12,257 nt of DNA from CAWGCE01 sp964480915 (GTDB taxonomy: Bacteria > Planctomycetota > Planctomycetia > Pirellulales > Pirellulaceae): the NCBI GenBank assembly GCA_964480915.1, contig CAYZRS010000106.1, positions 1 through 12,257 of the forward strand, given 5' to 3'. The notes under the pieces were generated by a model. It was not told the origin of the DNA. It saw only the letters and a program-made list of their open reading frames with translations, and searched no databases. Positions 7,249 through 12,257 of this stretch are shown here, piece after piece. The translations under genes were made by a program, and so were the position numbers. Position 1 is the stretch's first letter. Every line of letters starts with the position of its first letter.

Positions 7249-8334
7249 ATGGCTGCTTTAGAAGTACGTACCGACGCGTGTCGACTCGATTTCCTTTCCG
7301 TCGGTGCACTCGTGCATCGGCTCGATCCGGGCCAACTGCCGTTCCGTAAGGCGCGCGAATTCAAGATTCACGTTTCCGGCGGCGAATACAACGTCTCGGC
7401 CAACCTGTCCGACTGCTTTGGCCTGAACACGGGCGTCGCGACCGCGATGGTGAACCACGGCGTCGGAGAATTGGTCCAGGCGCGCGTTCGCGAGATGGGG
7501 GTAACGCCGTTCTACAAACAGTTTGAACATGACGGCGTGCGTGGCCCGAACATCGCCACCGTCTACAGCGATTGCGGCCACGGCGTGCGTGCCCCAGTCG
7601 TGTTCTACAACCGAGCCAACGAAGCGGGCGCGATGCTGAAGGCTGGCGATTTCGATTGGCAGGCAATCATGGCAGGCGGCCTGCGATGGTTCCACTCGGG
7701 CGGAATCTTTGCGGCGCTTTCCGAAACGACCGCCGACGTCATCGTCGAGGGGATGCAGGCCAATTCGGCTCAAGGAGGCATCAATTCCTACGATCTGAAT
7801 TACCGAGCGAAGCTGTGGGCAACGGCCGGCGGTGCCGAACGGGGCCAAGCGATGACGCGCAAAATCGTCGCCCATGTCGATGCACTGATCGGCAACGAAG
7901 AAGACTTGCAGATGGGACTGGGAATCCAAGGGCCGGAAGTGGAGGGAGAGAAATCGAAGTTTGATCCCGATGCTTTCTTCGGCATGATTGATCGAGTCGC
8001 TGACGAATTCAACAACGTTAAAGTCGTGGCGACGACGCTCCGCGAAGTCCTTTCGACTAATCGTCACAAGTGGAGCGCCGTGCTCTGGTACAACGGCGAC
8101 CGCTACATCGCGCCTCTTTGCGAGCTGGATGTCTTGGATCGTATCGGTGGCGGCGACGGTTTCGCCTCGGGGCTGATCTACGGCCTGATCGATGGCCGCG
8201 CGCCGGAAGAGGCGTTGAAACTTGGTTGGGCGCATGGAGCGCTGCTCACCACGTTCTCGGGTGACGTGACGATGGCCCGGTTGCATGAGGTCGAGGCGTT
8301 TGCCAAAGGTGGCTCGGCTCGCGTCCAGCGTTAG
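7249..8334 (+). CDS. PfkB-family sugar kinase, 2-keto-3-deoxygluconate kinase-like
   Basis: This cytoplasmic kinase of 361 aa is expected to phosphorylate 2-keto-3-deoxygluconate to KDPG using ATP. The substrate-side glycines are HVSGGEYNVSANL (41-53), the acceptor region contains YDLNYRAKLW (181-190), and GNEEDL (215-220) is the usual post-substrate motif. The PfkB signature 2 reads LDRIGGGDGFASGLIYGL (296-313) with catalytic Asp303; the DRIGGGD form is characteristic of KDG kinases, as opposed to the TTGAGD of ribokinases. The N-terminus begins with a short extension before FLSVGALVHRLDP. An insert between about 222 and 240 is rich in charged residues. The start is fixed by the AGGAA that overlaps the stop of the preceding SDR gene, 13 bp away. 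Together the two genes cover two steps of the uronate to KDPG route; KDPG aldolase is absent from the window. Confidence 0.87.
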   Translation: MAALEVRTDACRLDFLSVGALVHRLDPGQLPFRKAREFKIHVSGGEYNVSANLSDCFGLNTGVATAMVNHGVGELVQARVREMGVTPFYKQFEHDGVRGPNIATVYSDCGHGVRAPVVFYNRANEAGAMLKAGDFDWQAIMAGGLRWFHSGGIFAALSETTADVIVEGMQANSAQGGINSYDLNYRAKLWATAGGAERGQAMTRKIVAHVDALIGNEEDLQMGLGIQGPEVEGEKSKFDPDAFFGMIDRVADEFNNVKVVATTLREVLSTNRHKWSAVLWYNGDRYIAPLCELDVLDRIGGGDGFASGLIYGLIDGRAPEEALKLGWAHGALLTTFSGDVTMARLHEVEAFAKGGSARVQR

Positions 8335-8412
8335 TCCTACTCCCTTGGCACTAGCAGCCCCATCGGCGTTAGCTGTTGATAGGATGGTGGGGTCACGCCG
8401 CGAGCGGCGGAA

Positions 8413-8436
8413 GCCGTTTTGCGTTGGCAAAGCGGC
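8413..8436. repeat. Hairpin with GTTG loop
   Basis: GCCGTTTTGC (8413-8422) pairs with GCAAAGCGGC (8427-8436) across a 4-nt GTTG loop. The 10-bp stem has a single U-G wobble. It lies about 80 nt after the stop of the KdgK-like gene and could act as a 3' end stabiliser or processing site for that operon; no U tract follows, so it is not a standard terminator. Confidence 0.45.
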
Positions 8437-8518
8437 GGGGCCCATGGTTTGACTGCAATCGGTTGGCGGTTGGCGTGGTCGAATTGTGGAACCGCGTTGC
8501 TCGGTTAGGTTCACGCGA

Positions 8519-8535
8519 CTTTCGCGGAGCGAAAG
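8519..8535. repeat. CTTTCGC-GGA-GCGAAAG hairpin flanked by GCGAC
   Basis: A perfect 7-bp stem with a 3-nt GGA loop. The hairpin is bounded by GCGAC at 8515-8519, which shares its last base with the stem, and by GCGAC at 8536-8540. From memory, sequences of this kind (reading as SRLSRSERR or SLRESR when translated) recur in planctomycete intergenic regions, which would make it a dispersed repeat; that recollection could not be checked here. Confidence 0.45.
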
Positions 8536-8591
8536 GCGACAGGACGAGCGGCAGAACGATCTCTTATTGGTTGCGTTGTGGTGTGCCAAAA

Positions 8592-8665
8592 AGGGTCGGG
8601 GGTCTTTTTCGGCCAACCCTTCCCTCCATTGGTTGGGCCGTGAACCGAAAAAGACTCCCGACCCT
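8592..8665. repeat. Long inverted repeat, copy A of a dispersed palindrome
   Basis: The left arm (8592-8612, AGGGTCGGGGGTCTTTTT then CGG) and right arm (8645-8665) are each 21 bases and match at 20 positions when one is reverse-complemented. Inside, GGCCAACC (8611-8618) can pair with GGTTGGGCC (about 8631-8639) with a one-base bulge, so nearly the whole 74 bp can fold into one long hairpin or cruciform. It is related to the element at 11815-11881, which is in the opposite orientation. It sits about 110 bp upstream of the PVC dehydrogenase start. Confidence 0.75.
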
Positions 8666-8773
8666 CTTGCGCCACATCCGCAATCCGAGCGCAGAGCTGA
8701 TACCATGAAGCCTGCGTTTCCCACCCGAAGCGTTAAGTGTTTCTACGATCTTGCGTGGCAGTGAGGGACAAAC

Positions 8774-11700
8774 ATGACGTGCCGGAAATCGTTTCTTCTG
8801 TTTCTGCTTGCCGTGACTCCTGCGCAGTCGCAAGACCCCGCGATCACGCTGGACGAGCAAACGAACGCCCAACCGATCCACATCCGACAGTTTGCTGCTG
8901 ACCCGGACCTACTCAGCCCTGCCAACATCGACGTCGATCATCGTGGTCGCGTCTGGGTTTGCGAAATCGTCAATTACCGTCACTTCCGCAACAAAGACAA
9001 TCCGCCCCGGGCTGAGGGCGATCGGATTCTGATCCTGGAAGACAGCAACGGCGACGGCACGGCCGACAAACAAACGGTCTTTTACCAAGGCTCAGACATT
9101 GACTCGCCGCACGGCGTGTGCGTGCTCGGTGAGAAAGTCATCGTGTCGGCCGGCGATAGCGTGTTTGTCTTTACCGATGCCGACGGCGACGACGTGCCCG
9201 ACACGAAAGAACGATTGTTCACAGGCATTGGTGGGCAGCAACACGATCACGGCATCCACTCCTTCCTGTTTGGCCCCGACGGACGGCTTTACTTCACGTT
9301 CGGTAACGAGGGGCAACGGCTACTCGACAAGGATGGCAAACCGGTCATCGACTTGGCAGGCAATGAGGTCGTCGATGACCGCAGTCCTTATCAAGAAGGC
9401 ATGGTCTTTCGTTGCAATCTGGACGGGACAGGCGTCGAGACGCTCGGCTGGAACTTCCGTAACAATTGGGAACTCTGCGTCGACTCCTTCGGAACGATCT
9501 GGCAATCGGACAACGACGATGATGGGCACCGCGCGACACGGCTCAATTTCGTCATGGAATATGGCAACTACGGTTATCGCGACGAGCTGACAGGCGCCGG
9601 TTGGAGAACACCCCGCATCGGAAGACAGCTGGACATCCCTTGCCAACATTGGCACTTGAACGACCCGGGCGTCCTACCCAATTTGCATCAGACCGGTGCT
9701 GGCTCACCGGCCGGCATCTGCTTTTACGAGGGCGATCAACTGCCTCACGCAATCGTCCATTGCGATCCGGGCATCAATGAAGTCCGCTCGTTTCCCACTC
9801 AACGCTCCGGAGCCGGTTACGTTGCCAGTCACCGGTCACTGGCGCGAGCCAACAACGACAAGTGGTTTCGCCCCGTCGACGTTTGTGCGGCGCCGGACGG
9901 ATCGCTGATCCTGGCCGACTGGTGCGATCCGGGGGTCGGCGGCCACTTAATGCACGACGTGAAACGGGGCCGCCTATTCCGAGTATCTTCTGCGCCCGAG
10001 CGATACGACGCCCGGCCCTTGGATCTGTCGACTCCGCAGGGAATCACCGCGGCGCTCGACAGCCCCAATTTGGCGACTCGTTACCTGGCATGGCAAGCCA
10101 GCGACAAGCTTCGAGCGGACCGCGATGCGGAGGCTGCTGCCGCTTTGACCCAGCATCTAGAAGCCCGCTTCGACGACGTCGCGCGACCGGCTCATCTTCG
10201 TGCGCGCACGTTGTGGTTACTGGGCAAATCGCGACTCGAACAGGCCCTGTCTGATCCCGATCCGAATATCCGCATCACCGCCATTCGGCTGGCACGTAAG
10301 CTTCGGTTGGATGTCGTTGAGCTGCTCGCCGAACTGCCCGAATCGGATTTATCCGTACTGAGAGAACGAGCCGTCGCGCTGCGTCATTCTCAGTCGGCCG
10401 GCAAGCCGCGAATGTGGGCCGATTTGGCCGCCGCTTACGACGGCGACGACCGCTGGTACCTTGAGGCGCTGGGAATCGGAGCTCACAAGGACTGGGACCA
10501 ATGCCTGGAAGCGTGGCTTGCCGATCAGCCACAAGAGGTCAACGTCCGGTTCCGTCAAAAGGCGGCGCGGGACATTGTGTGGCGGAGCCGCTCGTCTCGG
10601 ACGCCCGACCTGTTGTCCCAGTTGCTGCTCTGTGAATCGCTGCCAACCGCCGAGGTGCCACGCACATTGAGAGCGTTCGATTTCATTGCCGATCAGGAAC
10701 GCAAGCGTGCTGTACTCGAAGAGCTTGCCGCGTCATTCGATCGCTTGCCGGCAGAACGCAGGCCACTGGTGACTTTGGAGGTCGCCTCGCGGCTGCCGGA
10801 CGGTATCAAGCAGCAACCGTCGATCCGCGATGCCGTCGATGAAGCGCTCGATTCGCTGCCCGGATCGGTCGAGTTCGTGGCCAACGTGACGGCGTTTCGG
10901 ATTGCGTCTCGCTATCCAGAATTGCTAAACATCGCGATGGCCCATCCGGGCAAACCGATCGCTCACCAGGCCGTGCATACGCTCGCTCGCCAAGCACCCG
11001 ACCTGCTTGACCACGCTTTGCGAAACAGCGACGAAGGGTCAGCCATTGAACTGGCCGATACGCTGGGTCAAACGATGGATGGTGAATGCCTTAAGCGACT
11101 ACGACCGCTCGTCGAGCATGACTCGTACCCTCTGGCGCTTCGGGTCCAAGCGATCAAAGGGATCACACGCAGCCCGTACACGTCGGGGCCCGTGCTGAGC
11201 ATGGCCAAGCAAGGCCAGCTTGACCCTCAATTGCGCGCCGCGACGGCGTCGCTCCTGCATGGATCGAGCTGGCTTGAATTACGAACCGCGGCGCAAGAGC
11301 TGTTTCCGCTGGCCGTCACCAAAGACAGCCAATCCGTTCCACCGATTGTCGACTTGATCGAGCGTCATGGCGACGCCGTGAAAGGACAGCAGCTTTATGT
11401 CGGCGCTGCAACTTGCAACAAGTGTCACCAAGTGAATGGCGCAGGTGGTGATGTCGGCCCCGACCTGACAGAAATCGGGGACAAATTGTCGCGTGAGGCG
11501 CTGTACCATGCGATCCTCTTTCCGAGCGCCGGCATCAGCCACAACTACGAGACCTTTCATGTCGAAATCGACGACGGCACCGTCGCCGTCGGCCTCAAGA
11601 TCAGCGAAACCGATGACGCCATCACGATCCGCAACGAAGCGGGCGCGGACCGCATCCTTCCCCGAGAGTCGATCGAGGAAATGTCGCAGCAGGACATTTC

Positions 11701-11794
11701 CCTGATGCCGGCCAACCTGCATCAACTGATGACAACGGAAGGGCTGGTCGACCTCGTCACCTATTTGGAATCGCTCAAAAAAGGCGCCCAGTGA
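8774..11794 (+). CDS. PVC-type membrane-bound dehydrogenase with HEAT-like repeats and haem c domain
   Basis: This secreted 1006-aa protein is of a kind greatly expanded in planctomycetes and verrucomicrobia. Residues 1-20 form a signal peptide ending AQSQ. Residues about 30-405 make the PVC-type N-terminal dehydrogenase-like propeller domain, with PANIDVDHRGRVWVCEIVNY, FRPVDVCAAPDGSLILADWC and many Cys residues; two Asp-rich loops (DSNGDGTADKQ at 90-100 and DADGDDVPDTKE at 135-146) look like calcium sites. Residues about 420-850 are helical and HEAT-like (for example SDPDPNIRITAIRLARKL). The C-terminal cytochrome domain has the haem motif CNKCH at 881-885 and a candidate distal ligand Met978 in SLMPANL. 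An in-frame TGA just upstream (8762-8764) and GAGGGA 5 nt before the ATG fix the start. Such proteins are thought to oxidise sugars or alcohols in the periplasm and pass electrons to haem; the substrate is unknown. Its place after the sugar operon hints at carbohydrate oxidation, but the 439-bp gap suggests separate transcription. Confidence 0.93.
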   Translation: MTCRKSFLLFLLAVTPAQSQDPAITLDEQTNAQPIHIRQFAADPDLLSPANIDVDHRGRVWVCEIVNYRHFRNKDNPPRAEGDRILILEDSNGDGTADKQTVFYQGSDIDSPHGVCVLGEKVIVSAGDSVFVFTDADGDDVPDTKERLFTGIGGQQHDHGIHSFLFGPDGRLYFTFGNEGQRLLDKDGKPVIDLAGNEVVDDRSPYQEGMVFRCNLDGTGVETLGWNFRNNWELCVDSFGTIWQSDNDDDGHRATRLNFVMEYGNYGYRDELTGAGWRTPRIGRQLDIPCQHWHLNDPGVLPNLHQTGAGSPAGICFYEGDQLPHAIVHCDPGINEVRSFPTQRSGAGYVASHRSLARANNDKWFRPVDVCAAPDGSLILADWCDPGVGGHLMHDVKRGRLFRVSSAPERYDARPLDLSTPQGITAALDSPNLATRYLAWQASDKLRADRDAEAAAALTQHLEARFDDVARPAHLRARTLWLLGKSRLEQALSDPDPNIRITAIRLARKLRLDVVELLAELPESDLSVLRERAVALRHSQSAGKPRMWADLAAAYDGDDRWYLEALGIGAHKDWDQCLEAWLADQPQEVNVRFRQKAARDIVWRSRSSRTPDLLSQLLLCESLPTAEVPRTLRAFDFIADQERKRAVLEELAASFDRLPAERRPLVTLEVASRLPDGIKQQPSIRDAVDEALDSLPGSVEFVANVTAFRIASRYPELLNIAMAHPGKPIAHQAVHTLARQAPDLLDHALRNSDEGSAIELADTLGQTMDGECLKRLRPLVEHDSYPLALRVQAIKGITRSPYTSGPVLSMAKQGQLDPQLRAATASLLHGSSWLELRTAAQELFPLAVTKDSQSVPPIVDLIERHGDAVKGQQLYVGAATCNKCHQVNGAGGDVGPDLTEIGDKLSREALYHAILFPSAGISHNYETFHVEIDDGTVAVGLKISETDDAITIRNEAGADRILPRESIEEMSQQDISLMPANLHQLMTTEGLVDLVTYLESLKKGAQ

Positions 11795-11814
11795 CGCTCC
11801 GCAGAATGACAGAG

Positions 11815-11881
11815 AGGGTCGGGAGTCTTTTTTGGTCACGGGTCCACGCTCGGCAGCGGCGCCGAAAAAACTCCCGACCCT
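11815..11881. repeat. Long inverted repeat, copy B; probable 3' end element
   Basis: The left arm AGGGTCGGGAGTCTTTTT(TGG) at 11815-11835 pairs with the right arm at 11862-11881. The outer 12 bp are perfect, and a single bulged C precedes the A/T portion. It begins 20 bp after the TGA of the PVC dehydrogenase gene, so the transcript would end in or run through a strong hairpin followed by UUU. Compared with copy A (8592-8665), the arms are nearly identical and the first part of the loop (GGTTCACGG against GGTCACGGG) is also similar, while the rest of the loop differs. It may serve as a terminator or RNA stabiliser in addition to being a mobile or dispersed repeat. Confidence 0.75.
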
Positions 11882-12082
11882 TTCACGCATCCTCTCACGC
11901 ATCGATCCAGAGTCCATCGTGGGGGTTTTCTTGCTATCTTCCTGATGATCGTCCGCTAGTGTGGCGGAATTCTTCACAAACGCCGAGGTTCAGCCGCATT
12001 CTCTGGACATCAAAGCGGCAAACTGCGATACTTGGAAGTAGCGGAGGAGGCCATCATTCCGCGGACTCATATCGAGATTAGG

Positions 12083-12106
12083 CTATTCGGGGCGAATAGT
12101 TTTATT
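12083..12106 (+). promoter_or_regulatory. Leader hairpin followed by TTTTATT before the DUF1559-type gene
   Basis: CTATTCG (12083-12089), a GGG loop and CGAATAG (12093-12099) form a perfect 7-bp stem, extendable by two G-U and one A-U pair, directly followed by TTTTATT. It ends 5 nt before the AAGGAG ribosome site of the gene at 12127. It has the shape of a weak intrinsic terminator, which could act as an attenuator, an upstream-transcript terminator, or an mRNA 5' stabiliser. Confidence 0.55.
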
Positions 12107-12126
12107 GCACTAAGGAGACAGCAGTC

Positions 12127-12257
12127 ATGCGCCGTCGGAACACAGCGAAGAAGGCTTTTACGCTGGTTGAGTTATTGGTGGTGATTTCCATCATCGCCAT
12201 GCTTTCAGCAATCCTCTTACCAGCCGTTAACTCGGCGCGCGAAGCGGCGCGGCAGAG
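12127..12257 (+). CDS. DUF1559-type prepilin-like protein, 5' part only
   Basis: The gene starts at an ATG preceded by AAGGAG (12112-12117) with 9 nt spacing, and runs off the window after 43 codons plus two bases. The translation shows a type IV prepilin/type II pseudopilin N-terminus: a basic leader MRRRNTAKKA, then FTLVELLVVISIIAMLSAIL as the hydrophobic helix, with the conserved Glu at mature position 5. LLPAVNSAREAARQ follows, the hallmark of planctomycete DUF1559 (SBP_bac_10) proteins. The prepilin peptidase should cut between Ala10 and Phe11; Ala replaces the usual Gly at -1, which is tolerated in some members. These proteins are present in many copies in planctomycete genomes and are thought to be surface or periplasmic pseudopilin-like proteins of unknown role. 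The length and C-terminal domain cannot be seen. Confidence 0.9.
   Translation, partial: MRRRNTAKKAFTLVELLVVISIIAMLSAILLPAVNSAREAARQ

Larger units (their letters stand above)
8335..8773. other. 439-bp palindrome-rich spacer upstream of the PVC dehydrogenase
   Basis: I find no credible protein gene here, although a 110-codon open frame crosses it: that frame translates the palindromes and resembles no family I know. The spacer holds a 10-bp hairpin with one G-U pair (8413-8436), a tandem GGTTGGC pair (8461-8474), a CTTTCGC-GGA-GCGAAAG hairpin (8519-8535) and a long inverted repeat (8592-8665). The promoter of the downstream gene is probably between 8670 and 8760, but no convincing box pair is visible. 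No T-tract terminator for the kinase operon was found directly after 8334. Confidence 0.6.
11795..12126. other. 332-bp spacer upstream of the DUF1559-type gene
   Basis: The spacer starts with copy B of the long palindrome (11815-11881), followed by a 12-bp-period repeat of TCACGCATC (11883-11891 and 11895-11903). The middle, to about 12080, shows no gene or clear promoter; TTGCTA at about 11929 is a possible -35 box without a good -10 partner. The end carries a leader hairpin (12083-12099) and the ribosome site of the next gene. Confidence 0.55.

Noticed and set aside
6444..7364. 306-codon minus-strand frame opposite the SDR gene
   Set aside because: It is a shadow of the SDR reading frame, with Arg/His-rich low-quality translation and no ribosome site or family motif.
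8376..8708. 110-codon plus-strand frame in the 439-bp spacer
   Set aside because: Its translation comes from the palindromic repeats (for example the RVGGLF and RKRLPTL segments are the two arms of one palindrome), so it is a repeat artefact.
7258..8724. 488-codon open frame on the minus strand opposite the KdgK-like gene
   Set aside because: It is fully antisense to a gene with clear PfkB motifs, its translation shows no recognisable domain, and such long antisense frames are expected in GC-biased codon usage.
11279..11977. 232-codon minus-strand frame
   Set aside because: It is antisense to the haem c domain and runs through the long palindrome; no recognisable protein family.
11791..12081. 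96-codon plus-strand frame after the dehydrogenase
   Set aside because: It starts at a GTG overlapping the dehydrogenase stop codon, and part of it (ERVGSLF, RRKNSRPF) is the translated palindrome.

Overview
The window looks like a chromosome segment of a planctomycete, most likely of the Pirellulales (Pirellula/Rhodopirellula/Blastopirellula relatives). This rests on the protein families: a PVC-type membrane-bound dehydrogenase with HEAT-like repeats and a C-terminal haem c domain, a DUF1559-type prepilin-like protein start, a PEP-CTERM protein with dockerin-like repeats, a sialate O-acetylesterase-type SGNH hydrolase, and a Tat-exported xylose-isomerase-like TIM barrel. No phage, transposase, CRISPR array, tRNA or rRNA was seen.

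Layout. On the minus strand, read from right to left, there are three genes: a Tat-signal TIM-barrel isomerase (4605-3721), a 648-aa sialate O-acetylesterase-like esterase (3650-1704), and a PEP-CTERM/dockerin-like surface protein (1388-108). The last ends in a clear intrinsic terminator (52-81). A 168-bp divergent spacer (4606-4773) separates this arm from the plus-strand genes. These are an FGGY sugar kinase (4774-6279), a UxuB-type SDR D-mannonate oxidoreductase-like protein (6429-7235) and a KdgK-like PfkB kinase (7249-8334). After a 439-bp spacer rich in palindromes comes a 1006-aa secreted PVC dehydrogenase/cytochrome (8774-11794). A 332-bp spacer with another palindrome and a leader hairpin follows, and the window ends in the first 43 codons of a DUF1559-type gene (from 12127).

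How the genes may work together (inference). The two divergent arms resemble a sugar or sugar-acid utilisation locus. The exported esterase would strip acetyl groups from a polysaccharide or glycan. The cytoplasmic arm holds a UxuB-like oxidoreductase and a KdgK-like kinase, two steps of the hexuronate to 2-keto-3-deoxygluconate route, plus a pentulose/hexulose-type FGGY kinase. Mannonate dehydratase, KDPG aldolase, a transporter and a regulator are not in the window, so the pathway is incomplete here and the substrate is unproven.

The most unexplained sequence is non-coding. Two related long inverted repeats of about 70 bp, with arms AGGGTCGGGAGTCTTTTT, lie on either side of the PVC dehydrogenase gene in opposite orientation. 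The upstream one sits near two other hairpins in the 439-bp spacer. A compact perfect hairpin followed by TTTTATT lies just before the ribosome binding site of the DUF1559 gene, and a pair of imperfect direct repeats with internal dyads lies just upstream of the PEP-CTERM gene. None of this amounts to a demonstrated new system; the dispersed palindromes are the best lead.
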